DNA of 64,000 bases from Bacteroidota bacterium (lineage in GTDB: Bacteria > Bacteroidota > Bacteroidia > Bacteroidales > FEN-979): positions 67,164 through 131,163 of the forward strand of contig JAPLDL010000025.1 in NCBI GenBank assembly GCA_026391735.1, read 5' to 3'. This document shows positions 45,158-53,863 of this stretch, piece by piece (positions within the stretch are counted from its first letter, which is position 1; each line of letters opens with the position of its first letter). The position numbers and the translations under genes are program-made. The notes beneath the pieces are model-generated. The model searched no databases. It was not told where the DNA came from and saw only the letters and a list, made by a program, of their open reading frames with translations.

Positions 45158-46066
45158 ATGAGACCATCTGCCTGTTGCCTTTTACTGTTCTTGTTTCTCG
45201 CACTTTCTCATCCCGGGGTAAGGTCTCAAGGCCTCGACGGATTAAGATCCAGAGAAAAGGAACTGAAAGAGGCCTTTGGCAGTATCCTTCCCGGGGAAAC
45301 TGACAGTTTACGGCTGGCATTCAGCAAAGATTTCCAGGAACAACTCAGATCAGCTCTTTTTCTGAAAGGTTCTGCTGATTACCCCTGGGATTCCCTGAAA
45401 CATGTCGCCAAAATTGAGTCTCCCGACGGATCCTTCCGGTTATATAACTGGAATGTGCCGATGACAGGTGGCGGTAACCGTTATTTCTGCATGTTGCAAT
45501 TTAAAGGTATATTAAAAAACCTGCCTGCTGTTGCACTGACAGACAAGTCTGATTCCATTCCCGGGCCGGAATACTGTAAAAGCGATTCTCTGCACTGGTA
45601 CGGATCTCTTTATTATAAGGTAATACCCTTTGACTTGAAAAATAAGCAAAAAGCATACATCCTCCTTGGCTGGAATGGAATCAGCAGCGAAATCAGCGGT
45701 AAGATTATCGAGGTACTGACGTTCCCAGTCAATGGCGTTCCCGTTTTCGGATCCCCGGTGTTCCCCGATTACATGGATGGCAGGCAGTTGCGAATACTAT
45801 TCAGGTTTGCCTCAACATCGGGCATGAGCCTCAGGTATCAGTTGCAAACCATCCCGTCAAGACCTGTCTGGAACAGCAGGAAAAAGGAATATACTGCAGA
45901 AACCAGGTCTCAATGGATGATCATTTTCGATCACTTGGTCCCAATGGATCCCCAACTTGAAGGACAGTATAAATTTTATGTCCCGGCTTCAGAAACTGCA
46001 GAAGGTTTTTTTTATGAAAATTACCACTGGAACTATGTTAAAGAGTTTGATGCCAGAAATCCCTGA
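45158..46066 (+). CDS. Secreted protein of unknown function
   Basis: Start set at ATG 45158, where a signal peptide begins ('MRPSACCLLLFLFLALSHPG', cleavage near 'VRSQ'); the frame could start 42 nt earlier. The 302-residue protein has no recognised domain. It is rich in aromatic residues and charged pairs, with 'GSFRLYNWNVPMTGGGNRYF', 'YYKVIPFDLKNKQKAYILLG' and 'WMIIFDHLVPMDPQLEGQYK', a mixed beta pattern compatible with a periplasmic or surface domain. It is divergent from the LuxC-type gene (28 nt between starts) and 151 nt before serC, so it is probably its own transcript. Similar proteins near serC occur in Bacteroidia; role unknown. Confidence 0.65.
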   Translation: MRPSACCLLLFLFLALSHPGVRSQGLDGLRSREKELKEAFGSILPGETDSLRLAFSKDFQEQLRSALFLKGSADYPWDSLKHVAKIESPDGSFRLYNWNVPMTGGGNRYFCMLQFKGILKNLPAVALTDKSDSIPGPEYCKSDSLHWYGSLYYKVIPFDLKNKQKAYILLGWNGISSEISGKIIEVLTFPVNGVPVFGSPVFPDYMDGRQLRILFRFASTSGMSLRYQLQTIPSRPVWNSRKKEYTAETRSQWMIIFDHLVPMDPQLEGQYKFYVPASETAEGFFYENYHWNYVKEFDARNP

Positions 46067-46217
46067 GTATAAGGAAACCCGATTGCAGTCTTGTGTTCAT
46101 GTAAAAAAATTCTTATTTTTGATTTTTCGGTTGAAAATCGTTTATTTTGCTACATCATTCCGTCTATGCCAGATTCTTTAACAAAACATTTAAATAACAC
46201 TCAAAAACTCTGATATT

Positions 46218-47288
46218 ATGAAAAAGCACAACTTTAATGCCGGTCCCTCGGTATTACCCCGGATCGCCATTGAAAACTCAGCCAAAGCTATTCTCGATCT
46301 GAACGGAACCGGATTATCCCTGTTGGAAATTTCCCACCGAAGCAAAGACTTTCAGGCTATTCTGGATGAAGCTACGGCTTTATTCAACGAACTTCTTAAC
46401 ATCCCCGCCGGCTACAAAATCCTTTTCCTTGGCGGTGGAGCCAGCCTTCAGTTCGACATGGTACCATACAACCTCCTGAATAAAAAAGCAGCATACCTCG
46501 AAACCGGGGTCTGGGCGCAGAAAGCTATTAAAGAAGCAAAGTTTTTCGGCGATGTGAACGTTGTAGCCTCATCCGCCGATAAAAACTTCACATACATTCC
46601 CAAGGGGTACATTATCCCTTCGGATGTGGATTATTTCCATATTACAACGAACAATACTATTTACGGATCAGAGATCAGGTATGATATGGACAGCCCCGTT
46701 CCATTGGTTGCTGATATGTCGTCCGATATTCTCAGCCGTCCTGTGGATGTATCAAAGTATGTGCTGATTTATGGAGGAGCACAGAAAAACCTCGGCCCTG
46801 CCGGTGTCACCTTTATTATTATTAAGGAAGATATTCTCGGGAAAGTTGAAAGGAAGATCCCTACCCTTCTTAATTATGCAACACATCTGAAGGAACCTTC
46901 ATTATATAATACACCTCCTGTGTTTGCAATTTTTACCTGCCTTGAAACATTACGCTGGATAAAAAGCCTGGGCGGTGTCAAAGCTGTTGAGGAAATGAAT
47001 ATCAGGAAAGCAAAGCTGCTTTACGACGCTATTGACAACAGCAGGATTTTCACAGGGACTGTTGCTCCCGACAGCCGTTCACTTATGAATATATGCTTCG
47101 TTATGAAGGAGCAGTATAAAGACAAAGAAGAGGCATTTATGGAAGCAGCAAAGAAAAAAGGAATGATCGGGATCAAAGGACACCGTTCTGTCGGCGGATT
47201 CCGGGCTTCTACATACAACGCCCTCCCCTATGAAAGCGTGCAGGCCTTGGTTGACTGTATGAATGAATTTGAAAAAGAAAATGCTTAA
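46218..47288 (+). CDS. serC: Phosphoserine aminotransferase
   Basis: A 356-residue PLP enzyme that converts 3-phosphohydroxypyruvate to phosphoserine. The PLP lysine is Lys190 in '[11 protein letters not shown]'; '[10 protein letters not shown]' opens the protein, 'SHRSKDF' and '[10 protein letters not shown]' follow, and '[17 protein letters not shown]' closes it, all standard SerC landmarks. It is followed by serA across a strong intercistronic hairpin, so the pair forms the serine operon. The upstream 151-nt gap contains no clear -7 element, only a partial match. Confidence 0.95.
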   Translation: MKKHNFNAGPSVLPRIAIENSAKAILDLNGTGLSLLEISHRSKDFQAILDEATALFNELLNIPAGYKILFLGGGASLQFDMVPYNLLNKKAAYLETGVWAQKAIKEAKFFGDVNVVASSADKNFTYIPKGYIIPSDVDYFHITTNNTIYGSEIRYDMDSPVPLVADMSSDILSRPVDVSKYVLIYGGAQKNLGPAGVTFIIIKEDILGKVERKIPTLLNYATHLKEPSLYNTPPVFAIFTCLETLRWIKSLGGVKAVEEMNIRKAKLLYDAIDNSRIFTGTVAPDSRSLMNICFVMKEQYKDKEEAFMEAAKKKGMIGIKGHRSVGGFRASTYNALPYESVQALVDCMNEFEKENA

Positions 47289-47298
47289 ATGATAAACC

Positions 47299-47321
47299 GG
47301 GAGGTGCTTTATGCACCTCCC
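47299..47321 (+). other. Intercistronic hairpin between serC and serA
   Basis: GGGAGGTGC (47299-47307) pairs perfectly with GCACCTCCC (47313-47321) around TTTAT, 10 nt after serC and 13 nt before serA. There is no T run after it, so it is more likely a processing or stability element that sets the serC/serA ratio than a full terminator. Confidence 0.6.
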
Positions 47322-47334
47322 TAATTTAAAAAAT

Positions 47335-48258
47335 ATGACAAAAATACTTGTTGCAACAGATAAAGCATTTGCTCAGGCAGCTGTAAAAGGGATAAGACAG
47401 GTTGTTGAGCACGCTGGCTTCGAACTTGTTCTTCTCGAAAATTATACCAGTCCCGACGATTTTATCAAAGCCGTTGCAGATGCAGATGCAGTAATCGTGC
47501 GTTCCGACAAAACCGATAAAACCGTTATTGATGCAGGCCGTAACCTTAAAATAATTGTCCGTGCAGGGGCAGGCTACGACAATATTGATCTCTCGGCCGC
47601 CACCGCGAAAAACATTGTTGTTATGAATACACCCGGCCAAAACTCCAATGCCGTGGCAGAACTTGCCCTTGGCATGATGGTCTATTATGTCAGGAATTTT
47701 TTCAACGGGAAATCAGGTTGGGAGCTGAAAGACAAAAAACTGGGTATCCATGCATATGGAGCGGTTGGAAAGAATGTAGCCCGCATAGCCAGGGGATTTG
47801 GTATGGAAGTTTATGCATTCGACCCCTTTATCCCCAGGGAAGCTGTTGAAAAGGATGGAGTACATTGGGTCGGTTCAGTTGAAGAACTGTATAACAAATG
47901 TAATTTTATCTCTTTGCATATCCCGGCTAACAGCCAGACCAGGCAAAGTGTGAATTTCGCCCTTCTCTCACGAATGCCGTCACCCGCCGTTCTTGTCAAT
48001 ACAGCCCGGGCTGAAGTGATCAACGAGGCTGACCTGCTGAAAATGTTCCAGGAAAGAAAAGATTTTGCTTATCTTTCAGATGTAGAACCAACCAACAAAG
48101 CCGAAATTGAAGCAGGGTTCAAGGCAAAATTTTTCTGCACTCCCAAAAAAATGGGTGCTCAAACTGAAGAAGCCAATATCAATGCCGGTATTGCAGCAGC
48201 GCGTCAGATAGTGAATTTCCTCAACAACGGCGATAAAACATATCAGGTTAATAAATAG
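47335..48258 (+). CDS. serA: D-3-phosphoglycerate dehydrogenase (short form, Bacteroidota type)
   Basis: Start set at ATG 47335; an ATG at 47311 falls inside the hairpin and is rejected. The 307-residue NAD-dependent enzyme performs the first step of serine synthesis and lacks the C-terminal ACT domain, so it is not serine-inhibited in the classical way. The Rossmann domain shows 'RAGAGYDNIDL', 'TPGQNSNAVAELALGMM', 'GIHAYGAVGKNVARIA' and 'VNTARAEVINEADL'. The segment that normally carries the catalytic His (Pro-His-Ile-Gly-x-Ser/Thr) reads 'TPKKMGAQTEEANINAGIAA', with Lys in place of His; the same motif seems shared by Bacteroidota SerA proteins. Activity is still expected from context. Confidence 0.92.
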   Translation: MTKILVATDKAFAQAAVKGIRQVVEHAGFELVLLENYTSPDDFIKAVADADAVIVRSDKTDKTVIDAGRNLKIIVRAGAGYDNIDLSAATAKNIVVMNTPGQNSNAVAELALGMMVYYVRNFFNGKSGWELKDKKLGIHAYGAVGKNVARIARGFGMEVYAFDPFIPREAVEKDGVHWVGSVEELYNKCNFISLHIPANSQTRQSVNFALLSRMPSPAVLVNTARAEVINEADLLKMFQERKDFAYLSDVEPTNKAEIEAGFKAKFFCTPKKMGAQTEEANINAGIAAARQIVNFLNNGDKTYQVNK

Positions 48259-48304
48259 TCATAGTCCTGCAACTCACTTATTCATAAACAAATTGACTTA
48301 CGCT

Positions 48305-48733
48305 ATGGAAAACGGACAAGAAAAACCCACTACTTTTTTCAGATTCGAAGATCTGAGAATCTACCACAAATCTCTGGAGTATATCAGTTGGGGATATGAT
48401 ATGGCAAAAAACGCGGGGACAGATCCTTATGTTAAATTGTTTTTTGACCGCTTCCTTATCTCTGCCCAGGCTATCTCTTTGAACATTGCGGAAGGCTCCT
48501 CAAGGAACAAAAGTCAGTTTGTTTACTACCTTAAAATGGCAAAAAGCTCGGTCAGGGAATGTGTTGTGCTTACTACTCTTGCTTTGCACAGGAATATTAT
48601 CACTCCCAAACATTACGACGAGTCCAAGAACCAGCTTATGGAGATGACCAAAATGATCGGTGCCCTTATCGGTTCACTTCAACGTAGCGTCAAGGTTGGC
48701 GATCATGGGAACGATGAAGATGAAACCGAATAA
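48305..48733 (+). CDS. Four-helix bundle protein, S23/IVS-encoded type
   Basis: Start set at ATG 48305 (142 residues); a TTG 12 nt upstream is the only other choice. The sequence is all helical with the family signature 'FEDLRIYHKSLEYISWGYDM', 'LISAQAISLNIAEGSSRNKS' and 'YYLKMAKSSVRECVVLTTLA', the pattern of the S23 four-helix bundle proteins first seen in intervening sequences of 23S rRNA genes. No rRNA is nearby, so this is a free-standing copy. It is inserted between serA and the DUF1015 gene, which are usually adjacent in Bacteroidota. Such proteins are positively charged and may bind nucleic acid; function unknown. The C-terminus is acidic. Confidence 0.85.
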   Translation: MENGQEKPTTFFRFEDLRIYHKSLEYISWGYDMAKNAGTDPYVKLFFDRFLISAQAISLNIAEGSSRNKSQFVYYLKMAKSSVRECVVLTTLALHRNIITPKHYDESKNQLMEMTKMIGALIGSLQRSVKVGDHGNDEDETE

Positions 48734-48839
48734 GAATTGCTGACAAAGGTCAGATTCAAATCTTAGTGCTCGTTTACTATAGTTTCCGCTTCCTGCGGAT
48801 TACGGAGATAACTGCTTAATTAAACTAAACAATACGAAA

Positions 48840-50090
48840 ATGGCAATACTAAAAGCTTTTAAAGGCCTGAGACCACCAGCGAATATTGTAAAAGAACTCG
48901 CATCCCGTCCATATGATGTCCTGAACTCCGATGAAGCAAGGGAGGAAGCCAAAGGAAACCCTTACTCACTGCTTCATATCATCAAACCCGAAATTGACCT
49001 TCCTGCCGATGTGGATGTTCATTCCCAAATGGTGTACGATAAAGCAAAGGAGAATTTTGACTTGTTCCGGAAGAACGGCTGGCTGAAATCCGACTCCAGG
49101 GAAAACCTTTACATCTACGCCCAGACCATGAACGGCAAAACACAATATGGTATCGTCGGCTGTGCGGGCGTTACGGATTATATGGATGGTGTCATTAAAA
49201 AACATGAGCTCACCAGGAAAGACAAGGAAGAAGACCGCATGAAGCATGTCAGGATCACAAATGCGAATATGGAACCTGTTTTCTTCACTTATCCCTCCGT
49301 TACCGAAATAGATGAGATTGTTCTAAAATTTGTCAGCCATAATCCTCCGGTATATGACTTCACAGCACAGGACGGAATAGGTCATCATTTCTGGGTTATA
49401 GAAGATGATGCTGTCATTTCGGAAATTATCTCCTTGTTTTCAAGGATCCCGTCCACCTATGTGGCCGACGGCCATCACAGGACAGCTGCAGCCGCACTGG
49501 TTGGTAACGAAAAGAAGAAAAATAACCCTGACCATAAAGGGAACGAAGAATACAACTTTTTTCTTGCAGTGCATTTTCCCGACAACCAGCTTTCCATCAT
49601 CGATTACAACAGGGTGGTTAAAGATCTCAATGGACTTACTCCTGAAGAGCTTTTCGGGAAATTAGGCAAGGTCTTCGAAATTGAAAGTAAAGGGTCGGAG
49701 ATATACAAACCGGCGAAATTACATAACTTCAGTTTGTACCTGGATGGGCTTTGGTACTCACTGACCGCCAAACCCGGAACCTACAATGATTCTGATCCTA
49801 TTGGCGTACTTGATGTTACCATCCTGTCAAAGCTTATTCTTGACGAGATACTTGATATCAAAGATCTCAGAACATCCAACCGGATTGATTTTGTGGGAGG
49901 GATCAGGGGCCTTGGAGAATTAAAAAAACGGGTCGACAAGGGGGAAATGAAAGCCGCTTTCGCGTTATACCCTGTTTCGATGAAGCAACTTATTGACATT
50001 GCCGATTCGGGAAATATTATGCCGCCGAAAACAACCTGGTTTGAGCCAAAACTCAGGTCTGGCCTGGTAGTACATACCCTGGAATCGTAA
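48840..50090 (+). CDS. DUF1015-family protein
   Basis: A 416-residue cytoplasmic protein of the DUF1015 family, widespread near serine-biosynthesis genes. Typical segments are 'AFKGLRPPANIVKELASRPY', 'NPYSLLHIIKPEIDLP', 'YADGHHRTAAAALVG' (written 'VADGHHRTAAAA' here) and 'FVGGIRGLGELKKRVDKGEM'. The 'DGHHR' motif suggests phosphate or kinase-type chemistry, and relatives have been called SerK-like serine kinases; here this is only a hypothesis. It lies 106 nt after the S23 gene, with a small hairpin (TCCGC/GCGGA, 48785-48799) in the gap, and ends exactly where the convergent sulfatase gene ends. Confidence 0.85.
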   Translation: MAILKAFKGLRPPANIVKELASRPYDVLNSDEAREEAKGNPYSLLHIIKPEIDLPADVDVHSQMVYDKAKENFDLFRKNGWLKSDSRENLYIYAQTMNGKTQYGIVGCAGVTDYMDGVIKKHELTRKDKEEDRMKHVRITNANMEPVFFTYPSVTEIDEIVLKFVSHNPPVYDFTAQDGIGHHFWVIEDDAVISEIISLFSRIPSTYVADGHHRTAAAALVGNEKKKNNPDHKGNEEYNFFLAVHFPDNQLSIIDYNRVVKDLNGLTPEELFGKLGKVFEIESKGSEIYKPAKLHNFSLYLDGLWYSLTAKPGTYNDSDPIGVLDVTILSKLILDEILDIKDLRTSNRIDFVGGIRGLGELKKRVDKGEMKAAFALYPVSMKQLIDIADSGNIMPPKTTWFEPKLRSGLVVHTLES

Positions 50091-51956
50091 CTAGTCTTTC
50101 AGGTAATTCCCGAACACTTCCTGCAGGTAGGCCTTTGCTTCATTAATTATTTTTGTGCTGTCTGTGGCTGGTGAAAAAGAACTCCATTTATACCCGATGT
50201 AAGGGTGAGTTTCAAAGGTATAGTAACTGCTGCCATGTAGCCAGCCGGCACCATCCTCGGTGGTATAATATGCAAATTCACCCGAATAAGGGTTAAACAG
50301 ATCTTTGCTGTATTTAAATGACTGATGAGGTAATCCCATCTGGCTCAGGATTGTGGCCGCCAGATCATGCTGGTTGCCGAGTTTGCTAACGACACTGCCC
50401 CTGAATTCCGGTTTTATGACATCCCCGAACATCAGTAATGGTATCTTATGATATTCCCTGGATTCGGGATGCCAGTTTCGGTATGAATTGTGGCTGTGGT
50501 CGGCAACTACGATAAATAAGGTGTTCGGGTACCAGGGTTTTTTCCTTGCTTTATCAATGAATTCACCAAGGCAATGATCGGTATAATACGCCGCATTAAT
50601 ATATTCCTGCTCATTGCCTCCCCATTTCAGAGGTTTTTCAAATGGCTGGTCCCAGGGAGAATGAGTGGAAACCGTGAACAGAGAAACAAAAAAAGGCTGC
50701 CTGAACTTTTCAAGATCATTGACCATATATCCCAAAGAGAATTCATCATGAATCCCTAGTTTGCCCCTTGGTATGGAAGAAGGAAAATTTTCTCCTTCCA
50801 TGATCTGGTCAAATCCGTTGAAAATGATATAACTCTTGATGTTCCCGTAAATCAGCTGTCCACCGAAATAAAATGCCGTGCTGTAATTCAGTTTTTTCAT
50901 TTCGCTGACCAGACTGGGAAGTTTAACGAACTTATCGGGTTGAACGGTAATGGATGATATCGGGTGAGCAGGAAATCCGCCGAAAATACAGGCCATCCCC
51001 TGTTCAGACCTGGACCCCGAAGCATACATGGAATTGAACAGTATCCCTTCTTTGGCCAGTTTGCTGAACCGGGGAGTGATCCCTGCTTCCCCTCCAAGTT
51101 CATAAATTAAATCGGCCGACCAGCTTTCCATGATAAGGAGCACGATATTGGGTCGGGAAGTGCTGAGGACAGAAACAGTGGTGTCCTTTGTTACCGAATA
51201 AAGATCTCTCATTATTCCCGCCGACTTACTGTTGTCCATGAACCTGAAAGGATTCTCACGAATGTTCCCAAGATTCTCGAAAATGCTGATGTACAGGTTG
51301 AAGGCGTTGTTTACAGCAGCCAGGTTCAGGATGTTATGGCCCGAAAAATATGACTGGCTCTGATTGATCGGGATCTGTTGCACTCCTCCCCTCAGACCCA
51401 CAAAAAGCAAAGGAGGAGTAATAACCGCAAAAATAAGGGAATGCCAAAAAGGAACCCTCTCCCTGCTGAAATCCCTGTAAAACCATCTCAGGTATGAAAA
51501 AAAACCTGCAGCGAACATCATGGTAAATAAAAGAATCAGCAGCAAGAATGTACCTGTTTCAGCTGAATTATAGATCTCCGAAGGATGCGAAAAGTATTTA
51601 ATGATCTTATAGGTAAGCTTGGTTTTCCATTCGGCATATATCCCCATCTCGCCAGCCGCGCTAAGGGTATAGACAAAAATCATAAACCCTGAATATACCT
51701 TGTTTATAATGTTTAGCCAGGCGGGGCTCCAGAATGACTGCAGTAAAAGCAGCAGGAACGGGAAGACCATAAAATAACAGGCGGTTGCCAGGTCAAGCTG
51801 GAAGGCATGTATAAACACCTCTGATGCTTCGGTAACCTTGATGCCTTCCGCTGAAAGGATTCCTGAATAATACAACAGAAAGACCAGTCTGGTAAAATTA
51901 AATAACACAATCCAAAAGACAAGCTGTCTTATAAACAAAGAAAAAAGCTTTTTCAT
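50091..51956 (-). CDS. LTA-synthase-like membrane sulfatase (phosphoglycerol transferase superfamily)
   Basis: A 621-residue protein with about five N-terminal transmembrane helices and a large extracytoplasmic alkaline-phosphatase-fold domain from about residue 265 ('RPNIVLLIMESWSADLIYEL'). The metal-binding Glu is in 'IMESWS', further ligands in 'VVADHSHNSY', and 'STHSPWDQP' is the substrate loop. In relatives the nucleophile is Thr in a 'GxRTDKG' motif; here the same place reads 'SGSRSEQGMACI', with Ser. Such enzymes transfer phosphoglycerol or phosphoethanolamine to lipids or glycans. Bacteroidota lack lipoteichoic acid, so the acceptor must be something else. A full-consensus promoter lies right before the ATG. 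Confidence 0.87.
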   Translation of the reverse strand: MKKLFSLFIRQLVFWIVLFNFTRLVFLLYYSGILSAEGIKVTEASEVFIHAFQLDLATACYFMVFPFLLLLLQSFWSPAWLNIINKVYSGFMIFVYTLSAAGEMGIYAEWKTKLTYKIIKYFSHPSEIYNSAETGTFLLLILLFTMMFAAGFFSYLRWFYRDFSRERVPFWHSLIFAVITPPLLFVGLRGGVQQIPINQSQSYFSGHNILNLAAVNNAFNLYISIFENLGNIRENPFRFMDNSKSAGIMRDLYSVTKDTTVSVLSTSRPNIVLLIMESWSADLIYELGGEAGITPRFSKLAKEGILFNSMYASGSRSEQGMACIFGGFPAHPISSITVQPDKFVKLPSLVSEMKKLNYSTAFYFGGQLIYGNIKSYIIFNGFDQIMEGENFPSSIPRGKLGIHDEFSLGYMVNDLEKFRQPFFVSLFTVSTHSPWDQPFEKPLKWGGNEQEYINAAYYTDHCLGEFIDKARKKPWYPNTLFIVVADHSHNSYRNWHPESREYHKIPLLMFGDVIKPEFRGSVVSKLGNQHDLAATILSQMGLPHQSFKYSKDLFNPYSGEFAYYTTEDGAGWLHGSSYYTFETHPYIGYKWSSFSPATDSTKIINEAKAYLQEVFGNYLKD

Positions 51957-51961
51957 GAAGG

Positions 51962-51992
51962 CAAAGGTAAGTGAATGAAATAAACGCGCAAA
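51962..51992 (-). promoter_or_regulatory. Promoter of the LTA-synthase-like gene
   Basis: Minus-strand TTTG (51989-51992), 19-nt spacer, TACCTTTG (51962-51969): full consensus. The -7 box ends 5 nt before the ATG, so the message should be leaderless or nearly so. Confidence 0.62.
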
Positions 51993-51996
51993 TTAG

Positions 51997-52004
51997 TACT
52001 TTTG
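51997..52004 (+). promoter_or_regulatory. -7 element of yggS
   Basis: TACTTTTG is an exact TAnnTTTG match, 16 nt before the yggS ATG; it is divergent from the LTA-synthase-like promoter. No TTTG at -33. Confidence 0.45.
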
Positions 52005-52020
52005 TTACAACCTCTATATT

Positions 52021-52698
52021 ATGCATATCAGGGAAAATCTTGACCTGCTTTACCGAAGCATCCCGGCTCATGTTCAGCTGATAGTCGTTTCAAAAACTCA
52101 AAATCCCGAAACCATTCAGGAAGTATATTCAGCGGGCCAACGCGTTTTTGGCGAAAACAAAGTCCAGGAGCTACTGGCTAAAGCTCCCTCCCTTCCCTCC
52201 GATATACGCTGGCAATTTATCGGACATTTGCAGACCAATAAAGTTAAGCTGATATTACCCGTTGTCCATATGATCCATAGCATCGACAGCCTCAGGTTAT
52301 TGAAAGAGGTTGAGAAAGAGGCAAAAAAAATCGGTCGTGTAATCCCCTGCCTTCTGCAGATGCATATCGCTGCCGAAGAAACCAAATTCGGGCTGGACTT
52401 CGATGAGGCTATTCAGTTACTGGATTCTCCTGATTATAAAGCCATGACACAGGTAAGTCTGCGCGGACTTATGGGCATGGCCACCTACACGAACGAAGAG
52501 AATATTATCAGGAAGGAATTCCGGGAACTGAAGGAGAGTTTTACAAAGATCAAGGCGGCATACTTTGCATCTGATGATAATTTCTGTGAGCTTTCAATGG
52601 GAATGTCGGGCGATTACACTCTGGCAATAGAGGAAGGCAGCACAATGGTCAGGGTTGGGACGGCAGTTTTCGGTGAAAGATTGAAAACACAATTTTAA
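52021..52698 (+). CDS. yggS: PLP homeostasis protein, YggS/PLPHP family
   Basis: A 225-residue single-domain fold-type III PLP protein. The PLP lysine is in 'LIVVSKTQNPETIQEVYSAG' (about residue 25), followed by 'FGENKVQEL', 'WQFIGHLQTNK' and 'LSMGMSGDYTLAIEEGSTMV', which together define the family. It holds PLP without catalysing a known reaction and influences vitamin B6 and amino-acid balance. Divergent from the LTA-synthase-like gene; the next gene starts 34 nt downstream and may be co-transcribed. Confidence 0.95.
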   Translation: MHIRENLDLLYRSIPAHVQLIVVSKTQNPETIQEVYSAGQRVFGENKVQELLAKAPSLPSDIRWQFIGHLQTNKVKLILPVVHMIHSIDSLRLLKEVEKEAKKIGRVIPCLLQMHIAAEETKFGLDFDEAIQLLDSPDYKAMTQVSLRGLMGMATYTNEENIIRKEFRELKESFTKIKAAYFASDDNFCELSMGMSGDYTLAIEEGSTMVRVGTAVFGERLKTQF

Positions 52699-52732
52699 AG
52701 GGACAGGTATAAACACCAGATATGATAAACAC

Positions 52733-53863
52733 ATGATGAAAAGCAATAGAAACATTCTTATTTCCATTTTCCTTTGTTTCATCGCAGGGACCCAGGCTCA
52801 GCTTACATTACCCAAAAAAGCTTACTGGCACCTCAATGGGATCCTCAACAAAAACATCAATATGGATGTGAACCTGGTCAAGCTTAATGACAGTGTGTAT
52901 GCCGATTGCTGCTTTTTCTCTCAGGGATCCCCATTGGTTTTGGGCTCTCTTGAATGCGGAAAGCCTTACACGTTCTGCGGCAAAATGGATGCAAAAGGAA
53001 ATTTCCAGGTTAACCTCTATGGAAATGAGTACCCTTGCCTGAAAGGCCAGCTAATCAGCAGCGGGACATTCAGGGGCGACTGCGCTGAAAGCAATGGAAA
53101 CAAGCCTTTGCATTTTGAATTGTTGGAGATCTATAAAGCCGGAAGCGTACAATTCAACGTGTATTTCCTCAGGCAAACAGTAAACCTGGTCAAAAAGCCA
53201 AAAAGCCCCAGAGGATCAGTCAGTATGGCTTTGCTCTCACCTATGGAATCAGGCAATTCAGTGATTTCGGATACCCTGAGAAAGACCATGCTCAAAGAGT
53301 TTAATAATTCACCGTATACAGGGAATCACCCGGATAGCGTTCTGGCCGGTAATTTCAGAGTGTATAAACAGGACTATCTTACAGGTAATGAAGACCTTTA
53401 CAAACAAGCGCCCAATGCCGCTTCCATGAACTGGGAATTGCTGAAGTTCATGCACATCATATGCAACGACAATTATATTCTTAGCTTTTATATCCTGAAT
53501 TATGCATTTACCGGTGGAGCGCATGGACTCGAAAATCTTGATTTGACCAATATCAACCTTAAAACAAGTAAGGTCCTGAAACTTGAAAACCTGCTGGTCG
53601 AAGGAAAAAAACAAGATCTTTCAAAACTCCTCACAAAAAAGCTGAAATTGATGATTAAAATAAAAGAAGACCAGAGACTTTCCGATAACGGATACTTCAC
53701 CGATGAGATCCAGCCATGTGAAAATTTTTATCTAACCTCCAGGGGCATTGGGTTTCTATATAACCATTATGATATTGCTCCGTATTCATTCGGAACAACT
53801 GATATTTATCTTACTGCGGATGAGGTAAAGGGTATTATCCTGCCTTTCATGAACGGGTTTTGA
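52733..53863 (+). CDS. Exported DUF3298-like protein
   Basis: A 376-residue protein with a signal peptide ('ILISIFLCFIAGTQAQ'); two adjacent ATGs (52733, 52736) are possible. The C-terminal part matches the DUF3298/RsiV-like fold: 'NYAFTGGAHGLENLDLTNIN' has the diagnostic T-G-G-A-H-G, and 'APYSFGTTDIYLTADEVKGI' the closing strand. In RsiV this fold binds lysozyme; in other proteins ligands are unknown. The N-terminal third ('GILNKNINMDVNLVKLNDSV') is a separate beta-rich domain of unknown type. It overlaps the convergent prmC gene by 17 nt. Location is periplasm or outer surface. Confidence 0.8.
   Translation: MMKSNRNILISIFLCFIAGTQAQLTLPKKAYWHLNGILNKNINMDVNLVKLNDSVYADCCFFSQGSPLVLGSLECGKPYTFCGKMDAKGNFQVNLYGNEYPCLKGQLISSGTFRGDCAESNGNKPLHFELLEIYKAGSVQFNVYFLRQTVNLVKKPKSPRGSVSMALLSPMESGNSVISDTLRKTMLKEFNNSPYTGNHPDSVLAGNFRVYKQDYLTGNEDLYKQAPNAASMNWELLKFMHIICNDNYILSFYILNYAFTGGAHGLENLDLTNINLKTSKVLKLENLLVEGKKQDLSKLLTKKLKLMIKIKEDQRLSDNGYFTDEIQPCENFYLTSRGIGFLYNHYDIAPYSFGTTDIYLTADEVKGIILPFMNGF

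Noticed and set aside
47311-47334. ATG at 47311 as the start of serA
   Set aside because: It lies inside the intercistronic hairpin; ATG 47335 fits the family N-terminus.
48305-48733. 23S rRNA intervening sequence
   Set aside because: The S23 protein is free-standing; no rRNA sequence is nearby.
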